From the NCBI GenBank assembly GCA_016584305.1, contig JACEEZ010009483.1, positions 823,501 through 887,500 on the forward strand: DNA of 64,000 bases, in the 5' to 3' direction. Below the pieces are notes generated by a model, which was not told the origin of the DNA, made no database searches, and saw only the letters and a program-made list of their open reading frames with translations. How positions within the stretch are numbered: position 1 is the stretch's first letter; every line of letters starts with the position of its first letter. The translations under genes were made by a program, and so were the position numbers. This document shows, piece after piece, positions 52,136 to 64,000 of the stretch. This stretch comes from Chionoecetes opilio. Its lineage: Eukaryota > Arthropoda > Malacostraca > Decapoda > Majidae.

Positions 52136-52952
52136 GATGTGAGATGCGCGAGGGACATCTGGCGGCTTAGCTTTGAAAACTCCCCATTATAAACCGCCAG
52201 CTGACGAACACTCCTTCGGCAGCTGGTATTGTAGTACATACTACCTACATGATGTATCCCAACGTAGCAAAACTTATACACACAAACCCGAGTGACATAC
52301 ATATATTGATATGACCATGTTATGAGATCAGTTTAATTCGCATAATGAAAATAATAACGGGAAAGAAACCCATATACTATGTGCACCTTAGAATGGACCG
52401 ACGTATGTTACTCCCAGAAATCTCAAAATACTTCCATGGGATGATTTATCTCTACTTGGCAGTAGAGTTATGGGCTGCCTTAGCCCACAACAAGATGGCT
52501 GACTGACAGTTCACTGACTTCAACCCGCACGGCTCAGGGCGTCTCCACCCATACTACCTCCATGCTCTTACCTCTCTACGCGGCAGGATGAAATGAAAAG
52601 GAAACATCGTACATCTGGCGCGCTGCTATGGCATCGGGAGACACGGGAGCACAGTCCTCTGGCGCATGCGCAGATGCAAGATAGACATATTATCCCACTT
52701 GGACTCCGCGTCACGCCACAACAGCGCTGCGCATTGTTGGCGCGTTCGTGGTTCCATTATGGAATGTGTGAAGGGGGCTTAACACGACACCGGTATCGAT
52801 CGTTTTTTTCCCTAATACCGGCATTTAGCCTTCACACATTCCATAATCGAACCACGATAGCGCCACTAATTTAATTATTGACGCTATCGTGAAATTTGAC
52901 CACGATAGCCTCACAACAATGTCAAGCTGCCTGTAGTAGCTATATGTCATGA

Positions 52953-53193
52953 CCAGAGATCGGGAAAATATGTGAAGTACATAAAAAATATTTTTTCACA
53001 TAAAACAGTTTTTTGCAAAAAAAAAAAAAAATTTGATTTCTGCTAGAGATGTACCTAAAATGGCCTAAATAACAACATTTTTATCCAATCTCTGCAAGTT
53101 TTGCAAGAATTCTCAATCCAAGCGTCTTACAGAAGAAAATCTGAACAAAATCATGGTTACAAATTGCTTTTACAATCGTTCAGCAGTCTGAGC

Positions 53194-53281
<88 letters not shown>

Positions 53282-53683
53282 TATAGTACTATGTTTTGCA
53301 TACAGGTCTGTAGCCATAATTTCATTTTGGGGGGAATCGTTTGCTAATTCAAAAAGTTAATCATATATAATGTTCCTTAACATTTCTTCATTTTTTTAGC
53401 TATATGTATTTAATTTCAGTTTATGGCTTGCTGATCATTCCGTATTATATAAGGCTAGTGTTTTGAAACTTCAATAGATTTCAGGGGGAATCCACCCCTG
53501 TCCCCCCTGGGTGCAGGATTGGTTGTGTATCATTTCTGATTTAGTTTTCCTGCATTTTTCACGGAAATAAAGCACCGATTAAATCCACATATTTTAGTTT
53601 TTCTATCACATATTTTGGTGAAATAACATAATAACTAAAAAAAAACGAAAATGGCCTAAATAAATTTTTTATCCGATCTCTAG
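52953..53683. mobile_element. 731-bp element in the left arm of family A
   Basis: Ends CCAGAGATCGGG and CCGATCTCTAG are inverted. TCATGA is duplicated at 52947-52952 and 53684-53689. The right arm of family A at about 55895-55905 shows the site uninterrupted. It contains (TA)n at 53198-53278 and AATGGCCTAAATAA near both ends. Confidence 0.8.
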
Positions 53684-53957
53684 TCATGACGGTCGTAAGA
53701 TGGTCACGATGGAGTCATGATAGATGTAAGACTACGTCACGAATATAAAATTTACGGTAATTTTGTCGTCACGATAGAGCTACGATAACCACGATGGAGC
53801 TGTCAGGCTGTGATATAAAGCCCCCTTCACACATTCCATAATGGAACCACGAATGCGCCAACAATGCAATGCGCAGCGCCGTCATGGTCCTGGTTATGGG
53901 TCCATCTAGAGTACCTGTATTATAATATAGAGTAGCGACAACTCGATTTGTGGGCGC

Positions 53958-55028
<1,071 letters not shown>

Positions 55029-55760
55029 GCGCCCAGTAGCGTTTAACATAGGGCCTATGAATGGCGTTACCCTCTTTATAGAGATACCCTAGGTCCATCG
55101 TGACCGAACGTGACGCTCGTGACGCGCTCGGCCGAGGCCACGAAAAGTTAGTGCGTGCACTAAAAAATCGGGAAGCTCCCCGATTTTTGTACCCAACGCA
55201 GCGCTATCGTAAGTCTATCGTGACGCTATCGTTATCTATGTAGCAGTGACACTATCGTGATCGTCGTATGTCTATCGTGACGATAAGAAACCGTTACGCG
55301 CGCCTCTAATCCTACCTCCCCCCCTTTTCTGCATCCCCTTCCGCCTTCTCCCCCCTTTCTCATTCACCTCCACCCACCCTCTACTCCCTTCCCCCTACTC
55401 CCTTGACCACGTGGTGATGCCACCCACCCCCTACTCCTTTCCCCCTACTCCCATGACCATGTGGTGATGGGGGAAGGGGGTAGGGAGTAGGGGGTGGGTG
55501 GTGGATCCACCCCCGTTTTAACCACTCACACCCCCAACACCGCCTTCTCCATCCTCCCCCCCCCCGTTTCCCCACCAACACCATCACCCCCTTCTTTATT
55601 ACAACCCCCCTCCCCCGTTTTCCCCCGCCCTTCTCCATTACTAACACAGCCCTGTTTCTCCCACCTTCATCTCTAGCCCCCCTTCCTTCTCCATGCATCA
55701 CCATGGCAACACACCCACGTACGTGTGAGGCATGTTGCATGAGGCATGGCTCCTGACGCT
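55029..55760. other. CTATCGTGA motifs and C-rich low-complexity DNA
   Basis: 55195-55285 repeats CTATCGTGACG-type motifs. 55310-55690 is CCCCCT-rich with two copies of CCCTACTCCC(A/T)TGACCA-type sequence. ORFs there are compositional. It lies inside family A. Confidence 0.5.
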
Positions 55761-56046
55761 ATCGTGATACGTTCATGGCACCTTCATAGCACTGTCGTGG
55801 TTATCGTAACTCTATCGTGACGACAAAATGACCGTTGATTTTCCATTTGTGACGTAGTCTTACAGCTGTCATGACTCCATCGTGACCATCTTACGACCGT
55901 CATGACACATACATACAGGCAGCGTGACATTGTTGTGAGGCTATCGTGGTCTGCGTTTATCGTGGACAAATTTCACGATAGCGTCAATAATCAAATTGGT
56001 GGCGCTATCGTGGCTCGATTATGGAATGTGTGAAGGGAGCTTCAGG

Positions 56047-57570
56047 AACCTTATGTACAAGTATATAGATAGACTAGAAATCCCTGAAATATAGTGAAAT
56101 TGCACAAAAAATGTTTAGTGATGTATATGATTTTAATGAAAAATTGTGAAACATTGGTGTCTGACGATTCTGAACGATTGGTGCAGGCAAGGCCAAGGAA
56201 ATATAGATTCGATTCCCTTAGCCTTGGGTGTAGGTACTATAACCAGAAGGTAGGTAGTACAGGAAGAGTTTGGCCTCAAGTTGTCATACAGTGGCTATGT
56301 CTATAACAGATCGCTTTGAAATTCTGCGGAACAGAGAATGGTAGACTGATACACACCATAGATATATGAGAATGTGAGAGGACGAGGAAAGAAGGCTGTG
56401 AAGAAAAGAAAAGCAATGAAGAAATGAATTAAGTGCCATAGCGCTGAATCGATCTTACGTCTGACAGGTGCCAACTCACTGTGTTATGTACATATGTAAT
56501 GTAATGAGTAATGACCCTTCACAATACTATAATTAGCGCCTTGTGTCATAATGTTGTACACTTGTCTGTTTACTTCACTCTTATTTTTCCACTCCAGCGA
56601 CAATCTCTATTTTGGTACCAACTATTCCATTACAGTTACCGTAGATAACAGTAAAGTCGCCAGTTCTACGTTTCTTTGTTATTTACAGACGTCTGGTAGC
56701 GTTAATACTTACATTTCTACATCCATGATTTCAGGAAAGTTAGAAGGGTCTATCTGGAAAGTCTGTGTCATTTTGTGTCTTCATCTTTGTCATATTAGGG
56801 CTATAAATGAACAAATGACAAAAATAAAACCGAGTGGCGACCTCACTATAGCCTACTACAGTAAAGTCGCCAGCTAGTATTTTAACCCAACAGTTGAGTC
56901 GCCACTCTGGGGAATTCAGGGAAATTAGAGGTAAAGTAAAACAAGTCTATATATATTAGCTGCGGAAGGTGCTTGGATATATAAAAATTCCTCTGCCAAC
57001 GTGAAAATAAATTCTATTAAAGTTTGAAAGATCTGGCAAGTCCTGGCGCCCTGTCGCCCGAAAAGCTACTGTTTACTGTCTGTCATCGCGCGAAAAAAAA
57101 CGTGAGAAGCAAAATGCGCAACAGTTAGATTTGCAGATACAAAGCATAAAACAACGCTGAAACAGGGTAGATTATACAGTTATGATATAAACTACTGTGT
57201 AACATCTTCAGTGGCACATAAAAATCAGTAGTGATGCTATAATTCGTAATATTTGGCGCCTGGCGACTTCACTGCAGGTGGCGACTTCACTGTTATCTAC
57301 GGTAGCTATATAGAGGGTTATGAAACCAGACAACGGTCGAACCACACTCCATCAACAGTTCTCTTGCGTCAACACTCTTGTAATCAATATCATGGAAGGT
57401 GTTCATTATTCATGGCTCAAGGCTGGCCGCTGCCTCGATACCAGGAACAATAACCTGAGGGAAGGCTGGTCGGCTGGCAGAGGGGCTCACTCACTTGTCA
57501 CTTCCTCCACCCATAGCTACCTGCCAAGCCTTGCCGTGCACCACTACGCGCCACCTACTGCGAATTAAGG
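56047..57570 (+). repeat. Duplicated segment, copy 1 (upstream of GST)
   Basis: 56047-57450 matches 63050-63905 at high identity apart from insertions, sharing GATTCTGAACGATTGGTGCA and GCGCTGAATCGATCTTACGT. Weaker similarity continues to about 57570. Copy 1 carries the 664-bp MITE; copy 2 does not. A good splice donor (AAG|GTGAGTT, 57568) at the end of copy 1 makes part of it a candidate 5'-UTR exon of the GST gene. Confidence 0.85.
56639..57302. mobile_element. 664-bp TA-flanked MITE
   Basis: The left end CCGTAGATAACAGTAAAGTC and its right partner GACTTCACTGTTATCTACGG form terminal repeats. TA is present at 56637-56638 and 57303-57304. In the paralogous segment near 63768 the same site reads TTACAGTTAGCTAC without the element, which fixes both borders. 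Confidence 0.92.
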
Positions 57571-58648
57571 TGAGTTCATTCGTAGGTTCGCATACTTAGT
57601 ACGTACAGTGCGCGTATAATAAGTGTATCGTGATGTCGTTCAGGTATCGCCAAGAGTCGCTCGACTATGATTCGTTTGAATCATTGATGTTAACAATTGA
57701 ACGAAGTGGTGATTATAGCAGTCATAGGATATGGCAACTATAGGGGGAGGATGGGAGGGGCGAGGAAGCCACAGACAGAGCAACCTTGGGGCCGAAGCAA
57801 GCCATTTGAAGCCACATAGCAGAGCCAAGGCATAGAAGCTACACGTAAGGAGTCGCACGGTAGCACCTCTGTGAATAGTTTTGCCTGTCAGGACCAGACC
57901 GCTGAAGAGCTAAGTGGTCTCAACAACTCTACCTACACTTTCTACCTACAACACCATTCAGTAAGTATATGCTAGTTATTGAAATTTTCACACCAATATG
58001 TTTCAATTTTATTTTATTTTATTTTCTGTCCTAATTAGCATGTATTTCAATAAATATAAACCTTTATTTCACTGTATTAATATGAGGCACTTCGTGGAGG
58101 ATATGGGGTCGTTGTTGAGAACTCTTTGTTAGGTTTGTACATGATAGTGAAGACGATGAGACCAGTAGGGCAGACCAGGCCCCAGGGGAGAGTACGTGAA
58201 GTGTTTTCAAACTATGTAGGGGCGGCTAGTGCAAGTCATGGTGATTCACGCCTGTTTCGGAGCCGGCGCAACCCAAGTGTGACCAGTGTGGCTGCCGACG
58301 GCTGTCCATGACCCACAATAAACTTGTGTATTGATTTGATGCTTAGTGAAATGGTTGCACAGCTAATCAATTGTTGACGTTATTGCATCTACAGGTAGCG
58401 TATACTGTTGGTTGGTGCGGATTAGAATATTTTATTTTGAAGCTTCCCCCGACGCCACAGCTGTGCAACAAAAGTGAATTTACTTAGGCAGGTTACTCAA
58501 AGCTCATTGGTAAGTTAAGGAAACTACGTACCAAACCAAATTATATTTAAATCTGTACCTATTTTGGTCTCCCTTTTGGAACTACCACCACTTACCTTGA
58601 AAACTGAGCGTCTAGGAAGTATTGACAGGCGCATCTGTTTGTCTGCAG
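57571..58648 (+). other. 5' flank of GST
   Basis: A second candidate 5'-UTR donor (CA|GTAAGTAT) is at 57960. No TATA box was identified with confidence, and no repeat family was recognised. Confidence 0.4.
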
Positions 58649-58672
58649 GTCTTGGACACCTCTGCCAGCAAG

Positions 58673-61137
58673 ATGCCCCTCGACTTCTACTGGATGCCTC
58701 TCTCCGCCCCCTGTCGGGCCAGCCTCCTCACCGCAAAAGCCGTGGGGGCGGACATCAATCTCAAGGAACTTAATCTCCTCGCTGGGGAGCAGATGAAGCC
58801 AGACTTCGTGGCGATCAACCCCCAGCATTGCGTCCCGACCCTGGTGGACGGGGACTTTGCCTTGTGGGAGAGGTGAGTGCAGGGGCGGATAGTGTGAGAC
58901 TGGCTGAGCAGACACTTAACTTTAATATAATTCGAGCAATTCTAGTTTCCTCCAGATTATTTGCTTAATTATTTACTATTAGCAGAGTGGCCCAAATTAT
59001 TTAAATTATAATTATTAATCTATTAGCAGTGGCCCATATTATTTGTATTATTCTCTTACGAAAGTGGCCCAGATTATTTAAATTAATCACTTAGTAGTGG
59101 CCCAGATAATTTTTATTATTACTCTTTTAAGTGTCAAATTATATGCATTATTACTCTTAAGTGACATTCTACAGTCATTACTTTTTCGTTGATGTATTGC
59201 TGCAGGAAAGAATACAAATGTGGTACACTGCTTGAGAACCTTTAATTTCTAGTAGCTACTGTCACTTTTTCTTCCGAACTTTCTCTAATATTAGAGATAG
59301 TTTTTCTTATCCATGTCAATAATTAGTCTTTGCCTTGTAGCCGTGCCATCAGCTCTTACCTGGCCTCCCAGTACGGCAAGGACGACAGTCTCTACCCCAA
59401 CGACCCCAAGGCCAGGGCCAACGTGGACAGGCTTCTCTACTTCGACATGGGCACGCTGTACCACCGCTTCGGCGAGTATGTGGTGAGTACAGCGTCTTAC
59501 GATCTGCTTGTATTAACCTTAAATGTTCATTTGCATTTGAGCTGGAACTGCCTTGTGTCAGTCCATATATCCCTATCCAAGATATTATGTTGGTGTGCAC
59601 CAAAGAGTATAGATAGTCTTTGTATGCACACAACTAATACAATATTAGACTAATTCTTGTTGAGTATATTAGAAATGTGTTCTTGTAGAATCTCTTAGAA
59701 ATGTGTTCTTGTAGAGTATTAGAAAGAAATGGTCGTAGTCTCTATTAGAAATGTGTTCTTGTCGAATCTATTAGAAATGTGTTCTTGTCGAGTATTAGAA
59801 ATGTGTTGTCGAGTCTATTAGAAATGTGTTATTGTCGAGTCTATTAGAAATGTGTTCTTGTCGAGTCTATTAGAAATGTGTTCTTGTCGAGTCTATTAAA
59901 AATGTGTTCTTGTAGAGTATTAGAAATGAGTTATTGTAGTCCATTAGAAATAGTCTCTTAGAAATGAATTCTTGTAGTCTCTATTAGAAATTAGTTCTTG
60001 TCGAGTCTCTATTAGAAATTAGTTCTTGTAGAGTCTATTAGAAATGAGTTCTTGTAGTCTATTAGAAATGAGTTTGTCGAGTCTATTAGAAATGAGTTCT
60101 TGTCGAGTCTCTATTAGAAATGAGTTCTTGTCGAGTCTCTATTAGAAATGAGTTCTTGTCGAGTCTCTATTAGAAATTAGTTCTTGTCGAGTCTCTATTA
60201 GAAATTAGTTCTTGTCGAGTCTCTTAGAAATGAGTTCTTGTCGAGTCTCTATTAGAAATGAGTTCTTGTCGAGTCTCTATTAGAAATGAGTTCTTGTCGA
60301 GTCTCTATTAGAAATGAGTTCTTGTCGAGTCTCTATTAGAAATGAGTTCTTGTCGAGTCTCTATTAGAAATTAGTTCTTGTCGAGTCTCTATTAGAAATT
60401 AGTTCTTGTCGAGTCTCTATTAGAAATTAGTTCTTGTCGAGTCTCTATTAGAAATTAGTTCTTGTCGAGTCTCTTAGAAATGAGTTCTTGTCGAGTCTCT
60501 ATTAGAATGAGTTCTTGTCGAGTCTCTATTAGAAATGAGTTCTTGTCGAGTCTCTATTAGAAATGAGTTCTTGTCGAGTCTCTTATTAGAAATGAGTTCT
60601 TGTCGAGTCTCTTATTAGAAATGAGTTCTTGTCGAGTCTCTTATTAGAAATGAGTTCTTGTCGAGTCTCTTATTAGAAATGAGTTCTTGTAAAGTCTATT
60701 AGAAATTAGTTCTAGTCTAGTGGAGGTACACGAATGATTGTAGTATCTGCACGGAGACCCTTGGGTAAATAGCAATAGATAGAACAGTGGCTTCACATGT
60801 CTGTTGATGCTCACAATCCTGATTTCGACAGTACCCAGTCATGTTCCGAGGGGGCAGCATTGACGAGGAGAAGCTGACTAAGCTCCATGAAGCCCTGGAG
60901 TGGCTGGACGGTTTTCTGGCGGGACACAAGTGGGCCGTGGGCGATAACATTACTGTGGCCGACCACAGCCTCGCCGCCTCAGTCAGCACTTTCAAGGCTG
61001 CCGGAATAGACTTGGAGAAGCACAGCAACGTGTCTGCATGGCTGGCCCGATGCGAAGGAGAGATGCCGGGCTATGCTGAAGTTAACACTCCTGGAGCAGT
61101 CAAATTCGGCGAATTTTTCAAGTCCAAATCCGGCTAG
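58673..61137 (+). CDS. Glutathione S-transferase, delta class
   Basis: Coding exons 58673-58872, 59341-59482 and 60832-61137 are in phase and encode 215 aa, the usual size. The N-terminal thioredoxin-like domain has the catalytic serine S11 in LSAPCR, the cis-proline V54-P55 in QHCVPTLVD and the glutathione-binding E66-S67 in LWESRAI. The all-helical domain follows, with [38 protein letters not shown] and [12 protein letters not shown], as in insect delta GSTs. These are cytosolic dimers conjugating glutathione to electrophiles, in detoxification and insecticide metabolism. The start is the first ATG after a CTGCAG acceptor (58648), so an upstream noncoding exon is expected. Intron 2 is filled by a 28-bp minisatellite. 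C53 replaces the commoner Thr of the QHTVP motif. Delta rather than epsilon is judged from motifs. Confidence 0.92.
59665..60718. repeat. 28-bp minisatellite in GST intron 2
   Basis: Units such as GTCTCTATTAGAAATGAG followed by TTCTTGTCGA repeat about 37 times, with length variants of 22-29 bases. The left part is more degenerate, the right part more homogeneous, including four units with an extra TT (TCTTATTAG) at 60565-60690. Confidence 0.95.
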
Positions 61138-61204
61138 GTGAGGAATGTCAAACTCGTGGCCCGCGTCCAAAATGTAGCCCTAGGTATAGTAAAATGTGGT
61201 GCAT

Positions 61205-61210
61205 AATAAA
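61205..61210 (+). promoter_or_regulatory. GST polyadenylation signal
   Basis: AATAAA 68 bases after the TAG. Confidence 0.65.
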
Positions 61211-63030
61211 ATATACTAAAGCTGACTAAATACTAAATTTGTCCACCAATATGGTATAGATTTGTTGAAATCATATATAATTAATATAAGCTCATGCGTG
61301 TCATGGTGAAAGTACAAAGTTTTCAAGTGTTTAGAAAATGTTAAGCTAAGCTGTATCATCGTGCAAAATGTAGTAGGCAACTCTCTATCAGCCCTGAAGA
61401 CTATTTTAATAAATACTGGGCCTCAAAGGGTTGTCACTACCACCACTATCCTAGATACTTCCATCCATCTGGGTGGTATCTTATCAGTGAAGATTTTTAA
61501 TTTAGCAGAATTTATTATTGCAGTTGTATCGGTAAGCAACATTATAACAAGACTATTCTTATTTGAGTTTACCTAATCTTAAGCTGTTATAACACACACG
61601 CACACACTCTTGAGTTAACAATCTTAATCATAAATAAACTTCTAAACTCGCTGGTATAAGTAAGTAGAACGCTTTAGAGGTGGGAAGACTAATTTGTTGC
61701 ACGGCGGTATTGAAGAGATGATAGCACAGGTGCGTTAAGCTGAATGTACGGCAGATTGTATGAATGGCACAGGTCTTTCATAGTCTGAGAGGTTAATATA
61801 TACAATAGCTTAATCAGTATCGCAAAGGCATTCACACCTTAGAATACTTCTGGTATAGCTGATTTATAACTTTATGGTAGGATGAAAATTGTAATTTACA
61901 CTATACCGGAGTGCAAAAATATTTTCAGCGCATATTTTTGATGCTAGTCATCTATAGATTATTTACTTGTCGCCTTATGTTATATGATTGGTATTTAAAA
62001 AAAAAAAGATAGGCTGGCACTGATACCAAGAAATCTTAGACCAAGATGCGAATATAGGATGTCTTATCGTGTCAGGCTTATCGTATATTATCGGTTATCT
62101 TATTGGGGTTCGAATCTGCTCGCTTCCGGGATTTTTTACTTGACATGTGGGCGGTTACTGTCCCCCTTTAGCAAGGGGATGGGTGTGTGGTGTTGAGGTT
62201 CCAGTATTACCTAATAAGATCGGTAATAGTAAGCAACAAGCTCTCGCCGGGAGGGTGAAACTGGCGATCGCGAGCCCGACTCGCCGGGGCATGACCATGG
62301 GTGACTTGCATACGCGCACGCGCACGCACACGCACAGGTGCAAATTACAGTACTGAAAAGAAAAGAAAAACTAAATGGAATACATCCAAAATCCTGATAA
62401 ATAGAGAAACTAAGAAAATTATAGAATGGTAATCTGGGCAAAATGGAAAATACAGCAAAATTCACTAGGCACGAAAATAATGAGTGAAACAAGGCATCTA
62501 TATAAAGAAATATATAACTCTTGCACAGTCCTATAGACTAGTACAATAAAAACACTGAATATATAAATGTACCAGGTAGCGATCATAGCACAAGTGAAAA
62601 ACGGATTAAACTTATAACGAAACCAGACAATAACCCAGCTAAACAGTGTCAATCTCTTTAGTTATTATGTTTACGCGTTATCGATACTTTACCCGTGTTG
62701 TATATGATACTTCGAAAGATATGGAGTAATTTTATATACCAAATGGCATTCTAGTAGACTCTCAGAATGATGATTTTTCTTTCAGATGAAAAAAAATCAA
62801 TAAGCCTGGCTTATTGATTGGCCAGGCAATAACAGTTTTATAACCATCTCAGGGATGACCTTAACCTGTAGGCTACAGCCATGAACACTTTCCACCTATA
62901 TTTTAGCAATAGTAATAGCCTACTGCTATGAAGCATATATATACATAGCATACAACAATGAGTCAGGTATTTGTATAATTTACCTGGCTGGTGCAATGCA
63001 AGTGAGATGTTTGCTTATTGCAATGTTAGA
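61211..63030. other. Intergenic, unassigned
   Basis: No gene or repeat family was recognised. A short (CGCA)n run is at 62311-62336. Confidence 0.45.
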
Positions 63031-63238
63031 AGCTGTCAGGCTGTGATAAGGACCTTGTGTACAAGTATATAGATAGACTAGGAATCCCTGAAAAATAATT
63101 TAATTGCATAAATTATATTTAGTGATGTATAATTTTAATGAAATTGTGAAACATTGGTGTCTGAAGATTCTGAACGATTGGTGCAGGCAAGGCCAAAGAA
63201 ATATAGATTCTATTCCCTTAGCCTTGGGTGTAGGTACT

Positions 63239-63314
63239 GTGGTTGTTGTTGTTGTTGTAGATTGCCATCCACGGATGAATGAAGTGGGCCATACAACATA
63301 AAGGCGGCCCACAG
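63239..63314 (-). mobile_element. 76-bp retroposon fragment with 12-bp duplication
   Basis: GGTGTAGGTACT is present at 63227-63238 and 63315-63326. The insert, read on the minus strand, ends in (CAA)n, like a short 5'-truncated SINE. Copy 1 lacks it. Confidence 0.75.
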
Positions 63315-63328
63315 GGTGTAGGTACTAT

Positions 63329-63369
63329 CAAAGTATACATTTAAAAGTATTACATTAATGTATACTTTG
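63329..63369. mobile_element. 41-bp micro-palindrome with 8-bp duplication
   Basis: The insert has 13-bp inverted ends, CAAAGTATACATT and its complement. It is flanked by GGTACTAT at 63321-63328 and 63370-63377. Copy 1 shows the uninterrupted GGTACTATAACC. Confidence 0.8.
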
Positions 63370-64000
63370 GGTACTATAACCAGAAGGTAGGTAGTACAGG
63401 AAGAGTTTGGCCTCAAGTTGTCATACGGTGGCTATGTCTATAACAGATCGTTTTGAAATTCTGCGGAACAGAATGGTAGACTGATACACACCATAGATAT
63501 ATGAGAATGTGAGAGGACGAGGAAAGAAGGCTGTGAAGAAAAGAAAAGCAATGAAGAAATGAATTAAGTGCCATAGCGCTGAATCGATCTTACGTCTGAC
63601 AGCTGCCAACTCACTTATGTACATGTGTAATGTAATGAGTAATGACCCTTCACAATACTATAATTAGCGCCTTGTGTCATAATGTTGTACACTTTCTGTT
63701 TACTTCACTCTTATTTTTCCACTCCAGCGACAACTCTATTTTGGTACCAACTATTCCATTACAGTTAGCTACATAGAGGGTTATGAAACCAGACAACGGT
63801 CGAACCACACTCCATCAACAGTTCCTTTCTCTTGTAATCAATATCATGGAAGGTGTTCATTATTCATGGCTCAAGGCTGGCCGCTGCCTCGATACCAGGA
63901 ACAATCACTCAGGGGCTCACTTAGGCCTACTCCGCCGCCACCTGCTACGAATGACGGCTTTGAAGTATGAAAAGCCTATTTTTGGGTCCACGATAGAGCT

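Larger units (their letters stand above)
49386..52545. mobile_element. Outer fold-back structure around nested inverted repeats
   Basis: 49498-49590 (GGTGGAGACGCCCT, GTTGTGGGC) is mirrored at 52475-52545. Just left, 49405-49475 holds GAAGCCGGCTTCTTA twice, related to the duplicated unit at 41 kb. Inside are the arm pairs at 50213-50407 / 51938-52135 and 51317-51435 / 51815-51935, and an inserted 0.9-kb element. No host gene was recognised between 48.9 and 56 kb. Confidence 0.6.
63050..63960 (+). repeat. Duplicated segment, copy 2
   Basis: Same orientation as copy 1 at 56047. It lacks the 664-bp MITE but has two private insertions (63239-63314 and 63329-63369). Its 3' part is diverged and lacks the GTGAGT donor. 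It runs to near the window edge. Confidence 0.88.

Noticed and set aside
55381..55740. Gly/Arg-rich ORF on the minus strand
   Set aside because: Pure consequence of C-rich low-complexity DNA.

Overview
The window looks like nuclear DNA of an arthropod, most likely a decapod crustacean. Genes have short exons and long introns with clean GT-AG junctions. There are very long (TA)n, (GA)n and (CT)n microsatellites, scattered TTAGG-type repeats, tRNA-headed SINEs, RTE-like and jockey/CR1-like LINE ends, and a dense layer of cut-and-paste transposons. No bacterial, viral or organellar gene organisation was seen. The species call is inference; no search was run.

Four host genes can be modelled. JMJD6 (6474-16374, minus, 8 coding exons, 391 aa) is a nuclear 2-oxoglutarate/Fe(II) hydroxylase. 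FASTKD5 (29691-34983, minus, 5 coding exons, 713 aa) is a mitochondrial RNA-processing factor. A secreted Gly-rich then Thr/Val-rich protein of unknown function lies at 47663-48794 (plus, 4 coding exons, 257 aa). A delta-class glutathione S-transferase lies at 58673-61137 (plus, 3 coding exons, 215 aa). Splice phases close in all four; one donor in the secreted gene is weak. The genes are unrelated in function and form no operon or pathway.

Layout: 0-0.8 kb holds a decayed Tc1 transposase; 2.5-3.7 kb a mariner remnant; 6.5-16.4 kb JMJD6 with MITEs and LINE ends in its introns. At 17.4-20.7 kb a LINE is split by a fold-back element that is itself split by a pogo-like element. At 20.8-22.8 kb a broken C2H2 zinc-finger gene is split by an intact Merlin transposon. 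23-29 kb is repeats, including nested hAT/pogo elements and a SINE. 29.7-35 kb is FASTKD5. 35.6-40 kb holds a hAT element, a Merlin-like remnant and nested inverted repeats around TTAGG-like DNA. 41-45 kb has huge microsatellites and a 3-kb element with a hAT-like transposase. 45.3-47.3 kb is a hAT element plus a 51-bp minisatellite. 47.4-48.9 kb is the secreted gene. 49.4-56 kb is a series of nested inverted repeats, including a palindrome of about 1.07 kb with a microsatellite loop. 56-57.5 kb is a segment repeated at 63-64 kb, on either side of the GST gene.

The most informative material is the mobile DNA. Many insertions keep exact target-site duplications. In several cases the uninterrupted site survives in the opposite arm of an inverted repeat or in the duplicated segment, so insertion boundaries and relative ages can be read inside this one window.
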